NCBI RefSeq assembly: GCF_009909195.1
Contig: NZ_JAAAMU010000025.1
Location: 35,848-99,847 of the forward strand
Length of the DNA: 64,000 bases
Direction of reading: 5' to 3'
DNA from: Paenibacillus sacheonensis
GTDB taxonomy: Bacteria; Bacillota; Bacilli; Paenibacillales; Paenibacillaceae
A program made the position numbers and the translations under genes. The notes under the pieces were generated by a model. The model did not search any database. It worked only from the letters and a program-made list of their open reading frames with translations, and was not told the DNA's origin. Below, piece by piece: positions 25,570 to 34,719 of the stretch (its first letter is position 1; each line of letters begins with the position of its first letter).

Positions 25570-27345
25570 ATGAACAAGACCATTCATCCCGATTCCGTTC
25601 CTTCCAAAGCAAACGCAAAAGCGAAAGCAAAAGCAAAAACAAACCCCGCAACGAATATCCGTTCCAAGGCGAAGACGAGGGCCAAAGCCGCGTCGCTGCT
25701 GCTCGGCACGGCCGCCCTGCTCGCGGCGCTGAGCGCCTGCGCGTCGAACAATAACGAACCGGCGGGCGACAGCGCCGGGAAGGATGCGGGGAAGGATGCC
25801 GCGCCGGCCGGCTCGACCCAAGAGGCAGCCGCGCCGGCCGGCTCGGCCCAGGAAGTCGCCGCCGCAGGCTTCCCGATCGTCGGCACGCCCGTCACCCTGA
25901 CCGCGCTCGGCGCCAAAGCCGCCTCGCACGGCGAATGGAAGGACATGAAGGTGCTGAACGAATACGCGAAAAAAACGAATATCGCGATCGATTGGCAGAC
26001 CGTGCCGGACGCGGGCTTCGAGGAGAAGCGGAACATCGTCCTCTCGGGAGGCGACCTGCCGGATATCCTGTACCGCGCCAAGCTCACGCCGTACGACGAG
26101 GTCAACTACGGCTCGCAGGGCATCCTGATCCCGCTGAACCAGCTGATCGACCAATACGCGCCGAACATCAAGGCGATGTTCGAGAAGTATCCGGAGGTGA
26201 AGAAGAGCATCACCGCGCCGGACGGCAATATCTACTCGCTGCCGCAAGTGGCGGATTATCTCGCCCCCCGCATCGGCAACAAGCAATTCATCAACAAGAA
26301 GTGGCTGGAGAAACTGAAGCTCGCCATCCCGACGACGACGGAGGAGTATTATCGGGTCCTGAAGGCGTTCAAGGAACAAGATCCGAACGGCAACGGCAAA
26401 GCCGACGACATCCCTTGGTCCGGCGAGAAGACGTCGTTCAACATCTGGGCGGGCCTGCGCGGATCCTGGGGACTGGGGACGACCGGGGACAAGAACCCGA
26501 ATATCGATCTCGGGCCGGACGGCAAGATCCGTTTCTACACGATCGATCCGAATTACAAGGGTTTGCTCGAATACTTGCATAAGCTCTATCAGGAAGGGCT
26601 GATCGACAACGAGGTGTTCACGCAGGAGACGCCGCAATTTCTGGCGAAAGGCACGGAAGGGCTCGTCGGCAGCCTCAACGTGTCGAACCCGAACGTCGTC
26701 GGGCCGAAGCTGATGGATGATTACGTGGCGGTGCCGGCCTTGAAGGGACCGAACGGCGATCATCTGTACTCGCCGGTCAATCCGACGACGCAGGCGCAAG
26801 GGACGTTCGCGATCACGAAGCACGACAAGCATCCGGAGGCGACGATCCGCTGGGTCGATTATTTTTACGGCGAAGAAGGCGTCAAGTTCTTCCGCATGGG
26901 GATCGAGGGCGAGACCTACGAGACGCTGGCCGACGGCAGCGTGCAGTACAAGGAAGCGATCGCGAAGAACCCGGACGGCCTCTCGCTCGACCAGGCGATC
27001 GGCCAGTATTCGCCATGGCCGGGAGGCGGGGTGCCGCAGCTGATCGAAGAGAAGGTCGACCGGACCGGCAACAGCCTGCCGTCCGCGCTTGCCGCCGCCA
27101 AGCTGCTCGAGCCGGATATACCGCGGGAAATTCTGCCGAGCTTCCTGTTCTCGAAGGAGGACCAGGATCGCCTCAACGCGCTGTCGGGCGACATCACGAC
27201 GTACGTCAACGAATCGCGCGTCAAATTCGTCACGGGCGCCCTCCCGCTCAACCGGTACGACAGCTACGTCAGCACGCTAAAGAAGATGGGCGTCGACGAG
27301 CTGACGGCGATCTATCAGCAGGCCTATGACCATTACAAGCAGTGA
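25570..27345 (+). CDS. Extracellular solute-binding lipoprotein (sugar ABC transporter)
   Basis: The 591-residue lipoprotein begins at ATG 25570 after AAAGGAG. Before the signal core lies an unusual 40-residue Lys/Ala-rich leader with KAKAKAK repeats. The hydrophobic stretch ends in the lipobox LSAC (Cys near residue 56). An Ala/Pro/Ser linker repeats PAGSTQEAAAPAGSAQE, and the rest is a family-1 binding fold with DPNGNGKADDIPW, common in LplA-like proteins. It captures oligosaccharides for the two permeases. A later start is conceivable but none has a better site. Confidence 0.9.
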   Translation: MNKTIHPDSVPSKANAKAKAKAKTNPATNIRSKAKTRAKAASLLLGTAALLAALSACASNNNEPAGDSAGKDAGKDAAPAGSTQEAAAPAGSAQEVAAAGFPIVGTPVTLTALGAKAASHGEWKDMKVLNEYAKKTNIAIDWQTVPDAGFEEKRNIVLSGGDLPDILYRAKLTPYDEVNYGSQGILIPLNQLIDQYAPNIKAMFEKYPEVKKSITAPDGNIYSLPQVADYLAPRIGNKQFINKKWLEKLKLAIPTTTEEYYRVLKAFKEQDPNGNGKADDIPWSGEKTSFNIWAGLRGSWGLGTTGDKNPNIDLGPDGKIRFYTIDPNYKGLLEYLHKLYQEGLIDNEVFTQETPQFLAKGTEGLVGSLNVSNPNVVGPKLMDDYVAVPALKGPNGDHLYSPVNPTTQAQGTFAITKHDKHPEATIRWVDYFYGEEGVKFFRMGIEGETYETLADGSVQYKEAIAKNPDGLSLDQAIGQYSPWPGGGVPQLIEEKVDRTGNSLPSALAAAKLLEPDIPREILPSFLFSKEDQDRLNALSGDITTYVNESRVKFVTGALPLNRYDSYVSTLKKMGVDELTAIYQQAYDHYKQ

Positions 27346-27355
27346 GGTGTCCGAG

Positions 27356-28660
27356 ATGAATATCGTCTATATCCATACGCATGACACCGGACGGTACATC
27401 CAGCCGTACGGGCATGCCGTGCCGACCCCTAACCTGCAGGCGCTGGCCGAGGAGGGCGTGCTGTTCCGCCAGGCCTTCAGCGCGGCGCCGACCTGCTCGC
27501 CCAGCCGCACCGGCCTGCTGACGGGCATGGCTCCCCATTCGGCGGGCATGATCGGTCTGGCGCAGCGCGGCTTCCGGCTGAACGATGCCTCCCGGCATTT
27601 GGCCTCGTATCTCGCCAGCAACGGCTACGAGACCGTGCTGTGCGGCGTCCAGCACGAGGCGCCGGAGGCGGAGGTCGGCCAGCTGGGCTATACGCTGAAC
27701 CTCGCGGCGCGCAATACCGGCGCGGGGCATGCGGAGCGGGACTTGCAGGCGGCCAGGCTGGCGGCGGATTATATCCGGCAGGCGGACGACCGGCCGTTCT
27801 TCGCCTCCGTGGGCTTTTTCAACACGCACCGCCATCGCACGGTCTTCCCGGCGACGGGGCATGCGGTGGATGACCGGTACGTCCTGCCGCCGTTCCCGCT
27901 GTACGACCATCCGGCGAACCGGACGGACATGGCGGACTTCATCGCCTCGGCCGCGCTCGTCGACCAGGGGGTCGGCATCGTCGTCGAGGCGCTTCGGGAA
28001 TCGGGCCGCTGGGACGACACGATCCTCCTCTTCACGACGGATCACGGCATCGCGTTCCCGCGGATGAAATGCAATCTCTACGATACCGGCATCGGCGTCT
28101 CGCTGCTGATGCATATCCCGGGCGTCGCGAAGGGGCAGGTCGTCGACGCGCTGGTCTCCCAGCTCGATCTGTTCCCGACGCTCTGCGAGCTGGCGGAGCT
28201 CGAGCGGCCGTCATGGCTGCAGGGAAAATCGCTCCTCCCGCTGTTGAACGGCGGCGCGGCGGAGGTGCGGGGCGAGCTGTTCGCCGAGGTGACGTATCAT
28301 GCCGCCTACGAACCGATGCGGTGCATCCGCACGCCGCGCTATAAGCTGATTCGGCGCTTCGGCGCGTACGACAAGCACGTCATGCCGAACATCGACGACG
28401 GGTACGGCAAGCGATTCCTCGTCGAGCACGGCATCCGGGAGCGCAGACGGAGTCAGGAAGAGCTGTTCGATCTCTTCCTGGATCCCGTCGAGCGCGAGAA
28501 TCTGATCGGCGACCCGGCCTATGCGGCGATCGAAGCGGAATTGAAGGCCAAGCTGCTGGCGTGGATGGCGGAGACGGGGGATCCGCTGCTGGAGACCGAC
28601 GAGGTTCCCCTGCCCGAAGGGGCGAGAACGAATGGGGTCGACGAATTGAATCCGACGTAA
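27356..28660 (+). CDS. Sulfatase (formylglycine-dependent), island copy 1
   Basis: This 434-residue cytosolic-looking sulfatase (no signal peptide) carries the modification motif CSPSRTGLLTG, in which the Cys is converted to formylglycine. It also has an N-terminal metal-site region lacking the usual DD pair (IHTHDTGRY) and a second metal region TTDHGIAFPR. The start at 27356 follows GAGGTGTCCGAG, 11 bases after the binding protein. It removes sulfate from an imported sugar or aryl compound. The maturation enzyme (FGE or anSME) is not in the window. Confidence 0.88.
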   Translation: MNIVYIHTHDTGRYIQPYGHAVPTPNLQALAEEGVLFRQAFSAAPTCSPSRTGLLTGMAPHSAGMIGLAQRGFRLNDASRHLASYLASNGYETVLCGVQHEAPEAEVGQLGYTLNLAARNTGAGHAERDLQAARLAADYIRQADDRPFFASVGFFNTHRHRTVFPATGHAVDDRYVLPPFPLYDHPANRTDMADFIASAALVDQGVGIVVEALRESGRWDDTILLFTTDHGIAFPRMKCNLYDTGIGVSLLMHIPGVAKGQVVDALVSQLDLFPTLCELAELERPSWLQGKSLLPLLNGGAAEVRGELFAEVTYHAAYEPMRCIRTPRYKLIRRFGAYDKHVMPNIDDGYGKRFLVEHGIRERRRSQEELFDLFLDPVERENLIGDPAYAAIEAELKAKLLAWMAETGDPLLETDEVPLPEGARTNGVDELNPT

Positions 28661-28704
28661 GGAGCGGAGTTAGCAGCCTTTGGCTTAAGGGAGGAGGAAG
28701 AGAT

Positions 28705-30153
28705 ATGAATAGGAGCGAACAGCGACCGAATATCCTTGTGGCGATCGCGGACGATGCTTCCCATATGAGCGCGTACGGGCACCGGTTCGTGCACACGCCC
28801 CATTTCGACCGGGTGGCCGCGGAGGGCATCCGGTTCACGCAGGCGTTCACGACCAACCCGAAGTGCGCGCCTTCGCGGGCGAGCCTGCTGACCGGGCGGC
28901 ATACCTGGGAGCTCGAGGAGGCGTGCAACCATTTCGGCCTCTTCAACGCCAAGTTCGCCGTATACCCGACCCTGCTCGAATCGGCGGGCTATCTCGTCGG
29001 GTATACGGGCAAGGGCTGGGGGCCGGGCGATTGGAAGCGGGGCGGCTTCGCCCGCAACCCGGCAGGCGCGGAATACAACCGTCGCAAGCTGACGCCTCCG
29101 GACCGCACGAAGATCAGCGACAAGGATTATGCCGCGAATTTCGACGATTTCCTGAATGATCGCAAGGACGGCCAGCCGTTCTGCTTCTGGTACGGCGGCC
29201 ACGAGCCGCATCGCGCCTACGAGCCCGGCGAGGGGCTGCGCGCGGGCAAGCGGCTCGAGGATGTGGAAGTCCCGGCCTATCTGCCGGACGATCCGAGCGT
29301 GCGGGGCGACCTGCTCGACTACGCGTACGAGCTGGAATGGTTCGACCGGCAGCTGGGCCGCATGCTGGCGCGTCTGGAGGCGCTTGGCGAGCTGGACCGG
29401 ACGCTCGTCATCGTCACTTCGGATAACGGCATGCCGTTTCCGAGGGTGAAGGGACAGATGTACGAGCAGGACTTTCGCCTGCCGCTCGCGGTCCGCTGGC
29501 GGGATCGGGTCCGGGGCGGGCGCGTCGTCGACGACCTGATCAGCTTCGTCGACCTGGCGCCGACGATCCTGGAGGCGGCGGGCGTTCCCGTTCCGCCCGA
29601 GATGGCGGGCGCCGGACTGCGCGGGATTCTCGAATCCGCGGGCTCGGGCAAGGTCGACCCCGCGCGGCGCCGCGTCTATATGGGCAAAGAGCGGCATGAC
29701 GTCGGCACCGAGGGCGACGTCGGTTATCCCGTCCGCTGCATCCGTACCGACCGGTACCTGTACGTGCGCAATTTCAAGCCGGAGCTGTGGCCGGCCGGCA
29801 ATCCCGAGACCGGCTTCACGAACGTGGACAGCTCACCGACGAAGTCGCTCATCCTGGAGCAGCATGCGCGCGGCGAGGATTATTATTACGCGTTGTCCTT
29901 CGGCAAACGGCCCGCGGAAGAATTGTACGACATTCGGCGGGATCCCGATTGCCTATGTAACCTCGCGGATGATGTTTCGTTTGCAGAGCTCAAGGAAGCG
30001 CTGTGGCGGGAGCTGGCCGACGAGCTTGCGCGGACGGGCGATCCGCGAATGCGGGGCCAGGGCGACGTATTCGATGCTTACGAATACGTCGGGCAGGGCA
30101 AGCATTCGTGGAAGGCATACGTCGAGGGGTATTTCGAGAAACAGAAGTATTAA
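28705..30153 (+). CDS. Sulfatase (formylglycine-dependent), island copy 2
   Basis: The 482-residue sulfatase has metal ligands in VAIADDASH, the formylglycine motif CAPSRASLLTGR, and VTSDNGMPFPR near residue 236. The start at 28705 is chosen for GAGGAGG 8 bases upstream rather than an in-frame upstream ATG inside the previous gene. It has no signal peptide. With copy 1 and the importer it suggests intracellular desulfation of oligosaccharides. Followed by a strong terminator. Confidence 0.9.
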   Translation: MNRSEQRPNILVAIADDASHMSAYGHRFVHTPHFDRVAAEGIRFTQAFTTNPKCAPSRASLLTGRHTWELEEACNHFGLFNAKFAVYPTLLESAGYLVGYTGKGWGPGDWKRGGFARNPAGAEYNRRKLTPPDRTKISDKDYAANFDDFLNDRKDGQPFCFWYGGHEPHRAYEPGEGLRAGKRLEDVEVPAYLPDDPSVRGDLLDYAYELEWFDRQLGRMLARLEALGELDRTLVIVTSDNGMPFPRVKGQMYEQDFRLPLAVRWRDRVRGGRVVDDLISFVDLAPTILEAAGVPVPPEMAGAGLRGILESAGSGKVDPARRRVYMGKERHDVGTEGDVGYPVRCIRTDRYLYVRNFKPELWPAGNPETGFTNVDSSPTKSLILEQHARGEDYYYALSFGKRPAEELYDIRRDPDCLCNLADDVSFAELKEALWRELADELARTGDPRMRGQGDVFDAYEYVGQGKHSWKAYVEGYFEKQKY

Positions 30154-30252
30154 CCTATTAACTGGAGTCACATGCACATCAGGCAGGCAAACCGCTGTGG
30201 TTTAAACCGGTCTTCTAGATGCGGGACGATGAAGCGGATTGCCCGCTTCGTT

Positions 30253-30286
30253 CGGCTGTCGAGCGCGCTCGGCAGCCGTTTTTTTT
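30253..30286 (+). terminator. Terminator of the sulfatase operon
   Basis: CGGCTGTCGAG pairs with CTCGGCAGCCG and is followed by eight T. Confidence 0.9.
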
Positions 30287-30327
30287 GCCTGGATGATCCT
30301 TCGTCCGCGAACGTTCCCCCTACGGGT

Positions 30328-30471
30328 TGTCGGGTGACAAGAACATTTTCTCATTAAAGGCCGCGATAATCGCGGCTTTTTGTATTTATGGGATCAAGTT
30401 CTTGTCAAAACCAAATGGCAAGAACTTGATCCCATTTCCGAAATTGACAAGAACTTGATCTCATGCCCGAC
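30328..30471. mobile_element. 144-bp IS21-like mini-element
   Basis: It begins TGTCGGGTGACAAGAAC and ends in GCCCGAC. Four related units of about 20 bp lie inside: TGACAAGAACATTTTCTCAT, the inverted GGGATCAAGTTCTTGTCA, then TGGCAAGAACTTGATCCCAT and TGACAAGAACTTGATCTCAT. IS21-family ends carry such multiple terminal repeats around TG...CA tips. A GCCGCGATAATCGCGGC hairpin with TTTTT (about 30359-30381) lies within. It has no coding capacity, so it is a remnant joining the two ends or a miniature element. It marks the right edge of the G+C-rich island. Confidence 0.5.
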
Positions 30472-30620
30472 GGTTGGCAGGGATGACTGCAGCCATCCTA
30501 GGTACTACAAGGGCGTCGGCTGCAATGATGAATGTCCGAGGACATAAAAGAGGGACATACTCACCTCGAGAACGTGCACTCCCACGTCGTGGATCTGAGT
30601 CCCCGTCAGTCGAGATCTGA

Positions 30621-30690
30621 ATCGAGGGCAAGTGGAAAGACGACCGGCTCCTGCTGACGATCCGCGACAATTGCCCGGGCAATCGTTTTT
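30621..30690 (+). pseudogene. Fragment of a histidine-kinase ATPase domain
   Basis: A short frame reads EGKWKDDRLLLTIRDNCPG, resembling the N/G1 box (D-x-G) region of HATPase domains, with no start or continuation. It joins directly onto the phosphotransferase fragment. The assignment rests on 19 residues. Confidence 0.3.
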
Positions 30691-31607
30691 CTCATCGGTG
30701 ACAAGTACGTGTTCCGGTTTCCAAGAAGAACGATTGCAGTTGGCTCGATTCGTATGGAAGGGAAGCTGCTGCCGAATCTGGAGGCATTATGACCATCCCC
30801 TCTCCAAGACCGTTGTTTTATGGCGAAGCAAGTGACGAATACCCAGCACCATTTCTTGGCTATACCTACGTGCCAGGAGAGTTCCCCATCGGTTTGACGG
30901 AAGAACGCCGGGCTTTATCGGCAGAGACGCTGGCGAAATTTTTGCGGAGATTGCATGAGTTTCCGGTGCAGGCGGCACTGAAGTGCGGAGATCAGCAAGA
31001 TCATCGAAGCTTGACGGACATAGCATCGCGCAAAGTGAAATTGGAGGGCTTTCTATCGAAGGTGGTTGAACACTTGTCGCCGGAGGAGTCCGGTGTGATC
31101 GAAGCGTATATTAGCCGGCTGCAAACGGACCGTGTCGAGGCGGTGAATGCACTGCTACATGGCGATCTTCATTTCAAAAATATGCTTGTGAATGAGAACG
31201 GGATCATTTCCGGCATCATTGATTGGGGCGATCTGAGCGTAGGCCATCCGGCTTGCGATTTGAGCGCTGCTTACAGCTTTTTACCACCTTACGCTCGCGG
31301 CGTGTTTTTCGAAACTTACGGAGGAGCGGATGAGGAAACGAAGCAGCTGGCCCGACTGATCGCGGTATACATCCCCGTACTGATCTTGATGCAAGCGGTC
31401 GATGACGGGAATGAAGCGATTGCGGCAGAGGCGAAATCCAACATCATGCGGGCACTGTCGGATTAGGCTCATTATTTCGTTGCGGCTATGGGGCTATGGC
31501 TATCGGCACCATGTCGTTTAAAGGCCGCGATAAGGTACGACTCGCCTTCTCTGATGCCGCATTATGTTGTGGAGCATGAAATTCAACAGGGTAAGTCGTT
31601 GCGCTAA
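30690..31607 (+). pseudogene. APH-type phosphotransferase, copy 1 (truncated, frameshifted, nonsense)
   Basis: From about 30690 the frame reads GDKYVFRFPRRTIAV, the ATP-binding Lys/Arg region seen in aminoglycoside/hydroxyurea-type phosphotransferases. A shift near 30785 moves to a second frame with LLHGDLHFKNMLV (catalytic HGD-x-x-x-N loop) and IIDWGDLSVGHPACDL (Mg-binding Asp). A TAG at 31464 replaces a Trp codon that is intact in copy 2, and the original stop is at 31605-31607 inside the dispersed repeat. The first 60 or so residues are missing. Confidence 0.8.
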
Positions 31608-31684
31608 CGGGCAACGATAGTTCAATGACTCAGGAGCAGTTTGCCGCCGCGGTAGCCGCTCCTTTTCATTAAACTAAAAGGCAG
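31597..31684 (+). repeat. Dispersed gene-following repeat, full copy 1
   Basis: Left end CGTTGCGCTAACGGG, then AACGATAGTTCAATGA, a hairpin GGAGCAGTTTGCCGCC / GCGGTAGCCGCTCC followed by TTTT, and right end CATTAAACTAAAAGGCAG. The left end contains the stop codon of the preceding gene. The hairpin plus T-run should also terminate transcription. Other full copies are at 38948, 39689 and 63769. Confidence 0.75.
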
Positions 31685-31726
31685 TTTAAGATCGTTCGCT
31701 TTTTTTTGAAAGCCTCATGGAATCTA

Positions 31727-31753
31727 TTGACAGACATTGGTTATCGTTATAAT
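31727..31753 (+). promoter_or_regulatory. Promoter of the hydrolase/TetR operon
   Basis: A consensus -35 TTGACA (31727-31732) and -10 TATAAT (31748-31753) are separated by 15 bases, slightly short but both boxes are perfect. Confidence 0.7.
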
Positions 31754-31755
31754 AT

Positions 31756-31780
31756 TTGATTGACTGGTACAGTCAATCAA
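31756..31780 (+). promoter_or_regulatory. Palindromic operator, probably bound by the TetR protein
   Basis: TTGATTGACTG, a GTA spacer and CAGTCAATCAA form a perfect 11-bp inverted repeat immediately after the -10 box. This is a classic position for TetR-family repression, and the downstream operon encodes a TetR protein. Confidence 0.75.
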
Positions 31781-31797
31781 ATAAAGGGGGAGTAAAT

Positions 31798-32664
31798 ATG
31801 TCAATACCAATGGATATTCCCAATAAACAAGATTCGTTTCAGCAACGCAAGGTTTTTTCGATTGACGGAACAAGGATCGGCTACAGATCGATTGGCGAGG
31901 GTCCCGGGATCATACTTGTTCATGGTGCATTAAGGGATTCCGAGGATTACACCTGCTTAGCCATTGCCCTTTCACGCTCTTTTACCGTCCACCTCATGGA
32001 TCGAAGGGGCCGAGGCTTGAGCGGTCCTCAAGGTCCGGGGTATGCGATGAATAAAGAATGCGAAGATGTTCAAGCCATCCGAGTAGCGACAGGCGCCGAC
32101 TATTTGATTGGACACAGTTTTGGAGGACTTGTCTCGCTGGAGTTAGCTAGGATAGACGCTTCTATCACCAAGGTAGCTTTGTATGAACCTGGCGTATTGA
32201 TTAATCCGATGGACGAAGCTTGGATGCGCTCCTACGAGAAAGCTATGCAAAAGAATGATCGACGCGGTGCCTTTGCACATTTCGTGAAGGGGATGGGCCA
32301 AACCCCTTTGACGCAGCTCCCCTACTGGTATGCGAAACTTATCTTAAGGATCATGATACGCGGACACCATTGGACTAAAACCGCTCATTTGCTTCCTCAG
32401 AATTTATGCGAGCACCGTGAGGTTCAGCGACTTGCCTCTTCATATCGAAATTACAACAGTATCAAAGCAGATGTTATATTGATTCAAGGGGACAAAAGTT
32501 CAGATTCCACGAAAGAAATGATGGAGCAATTAAACCGGACGATCACGCGATCGAAAGTGGAAACCATGAACAAGCTTGACCATTTTGGACCAGAGAACAG
32601 CGGCGGGCCTGACCGGATCGCGGGACTGCTAACCCATTTTTTTCTCAATCGCAAAGGAGTTTGA
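31798..32664 (+). CDS. Alpha/beta hydrolase
   Basis: The 288-residue protein has an oxyanion HGALRDSED motif, nucleophile GHSFGG (near residue 112), and a C-terminal His in KLDHFGPENSGGP. The triad acid is likely in LIQGDKSSDS. The start at 31798 (GGGGGAGTAAAT-ATG) is used rather than the upstream ATG, which lies inside the operator. It is co-transcribed with the TetR gene 4 bases later, so it probably hydrolyses or detoxifies the compound the repressor senses. Confidence 0.87.
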   Translation: MSIPMDIPNKQDSFQQRKVFSIDGTRIGYRSIGEGPGIILVHGALRDSEDYTCLAIALSRSFTVHLMDRRGRGLSGPQGPGYAMNKECEDVQAIRVATGADYLIGHSFGGLVSLELARIDASITKVALYEPGVLINPMDEAWMRSYEKAMQKNDRRGAFAHFVKGMGQTPLTQLPYWYAKLILRIMIRGHHWTKTAHLLPQNLCEHREVQRLASSYRNYNSIKADVILIQGDKSSDSTKEMMEQLNRTITRSKVETMNKLDHFGPENSGGPDRIAGLLTHFFLNRKGV

Positions 32665-32668
32665 ATAC

Positions 32669-33253
32669 ATGCCACGGTTAAAAGAAGAGCAGCTTCAAAA
32701 AATCTATGAAGAACGCAAACAACAAATTACGTTAGCCGCAGTCAAAATTTTTGCACAGCGCGGCCTCCCAGGGACAAAAATAAGCATGATCACCTCAAAG
32801 GCGGGCGTTAGCCATGGACTTTTCTACCATTATTTTAAAACGAAAGAAGAACTGTTTATCTCTTTAGTCCGCGAAGCAGTTGAAACATCCATGCAGGAAA
32901 TCGGAAATTTGAGCCATTTGACTGCATCGCCGATCGAAAAGATTAGAATCTTAACGCAAGGCATGCTCGACGAGAGCGGAGCTCCGTATTTTATGCTGCT
33001 CCATCGGGCGCGAAATTTTGAAGAGGTTCCTGAAGAAGTCAGCCAGCTGATTCAAAATTACCCGATAGAAATTTACGTCGAACGCTTGCTGCCCATATTT
33101 CAGGAGGGACAACAAAGAGGGGAAGTAGCAGGCGGGAATCTGACTGAAATGATCGCAAATTACCTTACGGTCATTTCCGGCGTGATGGTTTTGGGAAGTG
33201 GATATCCGACTCCCCAAATAGATTGGCTGATGAGATTAGTTGAAAAGAAATGA
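32669..33253 (+). CDS. TetR-family transcriptional repressor
   Basis: The 194-residue protein has an N-terminal TetR helix-turn-helix: AAVKIFAQRGLPGTKISMI, then AGVSHGLFYHYFKTKEEL. The ligand-binding C-terminal region is variable. It starts 4 bases after the hydrolase stop with AAAGGAG upstream. It most likely represses its own operon through the palindrome at 31756-31780. Confidence 0.92.
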   Translation: MPRLKEEQLQKIYEERKQQITLAAVKIFAQRGLPGTKISMITSKAGVSHGLFYHYFKTKEELFISLVREAVETSMQEIGNLSHLTASPIEKIRILTQGMLDESGAPYFMLLHRARNFEEVPEEVSQLIQNYPIEIYVERLLPIFQEGQQRGEVAGGNLTEMIANYLTVISGVMVLGSGYPTPQIDWLMRLVEKK

Positions 33254-33289
33254 TTGAAAATAGATCAGATCACCTTCGTGGAAATGACC

Positions 33290-33535
33290 TGTTAGACTCC
33301 CTATGATCTGCGCTATGCTTTCTGTTTCTCGCCGGACGAGCTGACGATGCCCGTACTGCAACAAGCAATGCGCGAGGCGGAAACCATAGAAGATACCGAC
33401 AGACGGGAGCTAGTCGGGGATATGCTCGTAGCCCTGTACAGCCGATTAACTATATGCCTTAGATATCATCCTGAGGATTTCTCCACGTATTTCCAGTCCT
33501 GGTCTTATTGGACATTACTCTGGAAGAACTTGTAG
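33290..33535 (+). pseudogene. Unrecognised coding fossil
   Basis: The frame reads TPYDLRYAFCFSPDELTMPV, later EAETIEDTDRRELVGDMLVA, and stops at 33533-33535. A plausible ATG at 33347 lacks a good ribosome-binding site. The composition looks like protein, but the family was not recognised. The 175 bases after it, up to the LysR stop, show nothing. Confidence 0.35.
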
Positions 33536-33710
33536 CTGTACGTATTGAACTACCCCGAAAATTACACTTAGCCGAGACCCAAAAATGGCAGCAGGAAACT
33601 AAGCCCAGCTTAAATGGTTTTTAAACACTGTGCTTGTTGAGATGTATGAGAAATCCGAACCTTAAGAGGTCTCGGAAGCAGATAGCGCAACCTGGAAGCC
33701 AAGTCTTTTA

Positions 33711-34598
33711 TCAGGCGTACGGCTCAGATTGGAAGGGGAACAATTTCCGAGCGCACTCGATAAAGGTTTTAACCGCAATGGTACAGTCCTCCACGGGGCC
33801 GGATGCAATGTGAATATCCCTGTAGGCCGAGGGCGAAATGCGTTTTAGGATGATCCCGGGAGGAAGGTCCAGTAATGACAGCTCGGACATGACGGCCAAG
33901 CCCTCGCCTGCAAGAATCATTTGGAGCGCAGTTCTATAGTTGTAGAGAAGGTATTTGATATTGGGCTCTTCCCCGGCACTTTCGAACCATTGAAGGACAG
34001 GAGGTTCGTAACCGGCTTTGCAGATCAGCATAGGCTCTTCCCGCAAATCTTCCGGTCGGATCATACTCTTTTCACTTAAAGGATGATCATCTCTCATAAC
34101 GGCATAAATGGCTTCCCTGTAGAGCGGGTGAGAGTGAGTCGTCTTATCCGAAGGGATAAGCAATCCTACATCGATTTCCCGATTATCCAGCCATTCCTGT
34201 ATATCCGCAACGGTACCTTCAAGAATGCTGAATTCGAGCTTTGGATATTGTTGTTTGATATGGCTGATGAGCTTGGGAACAAAATAGGAAGCTGCAACCG
34301 GAAAGGCGCCGATTCGGACGCTGCCGGTTTCCATTCCTTTTTCGTAGGCGATTTCCTGGTCGATCTTGTCATACCCTTGAAGAATTTCCCGGAAAATCCG
34401 TACGATTCGTTCTCCAATGGGCGTAAGGGCAACACCGAGACGCCGGTCTCGAATAAGCAGCGTTACTCCAAGCTCGCGTTCGAGCGAGGTGACTGCACGG
34501 CTGACGGCAGGCTGTGTCATATGCATTATTTCCCCGGCGGCTGTAAAGCTACGGGTCTCCGAGATAGCGACTATCAACTGAAGGAGTGATTTGTTCAT
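33711..34598 (-). CDS. LysR-family transcriptional regulator
   Basis: The 295-residue protein has the LysR helix-turn-helix at the N-terminus (SFTAAGEIMHMTQPAVSRAV, then LERELGVTLLIRD) and a periplasmic-binding-like effector domain with VRIGAFPVAASYFVP. It is divergent from an EamA exporter gene with a 121-base shared promoter region, the usual arrangement for a regulator and its target. AAGGAG lies before the ATG. Confidence 0.93.
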   Translation of the reverse strand: MNKSLLQLIVAISETRSFTAAGEIMHMTQPAVSRAVTSLERELGVTLLIRDRRLGVALTPIGERIVRIFREILQGYDKIDQEIAYEKGMETGSVRIGAFPVAASYFVPKLISHIKQQYPKLEFSILEGTVADIQEWLDNREIDVGLLIPSDKTTHSHPLYREAIYAVMRDDHPLSEKSMIRPEDLREEPMLICKAGYEPPVLQWFESAGEEPNIKYLLYNYRTALQMILAGEGLAVMSELSLLDLPPGIILKRISPSAYRDIHIASGPVEDCTIAVKTFIECARKLFPFQSEPYA

Positions 34599-34719
34599 AC
34601 CTAATTTGGTATCTCCTTAATGATTTATATTCATTTTATTTATGGACTTGTTTATTGTACCATGATAATAGAACAAGAGAAAGATGGATCTGGAATAGCG
34701 TGGGTGGAGGTGTTTGACG

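Noticed and set aside
25552..26832. Long Arg-rich open frame antisense to the binding protein
   Set aside because: It arises from the G+C-rich codon bias of the island; the opposite frame encodes a clear solute-binding lipoprotein and the antisense product has no recognisable motif or ribosome-binding site.
33290..33535. Intact small gene starting at ATG 33347
   Set aside because: There is no ribosome-binding site, and the reading frame and protein-like composition extend upstream of the ATG without any start, so it is treated as a fossil.
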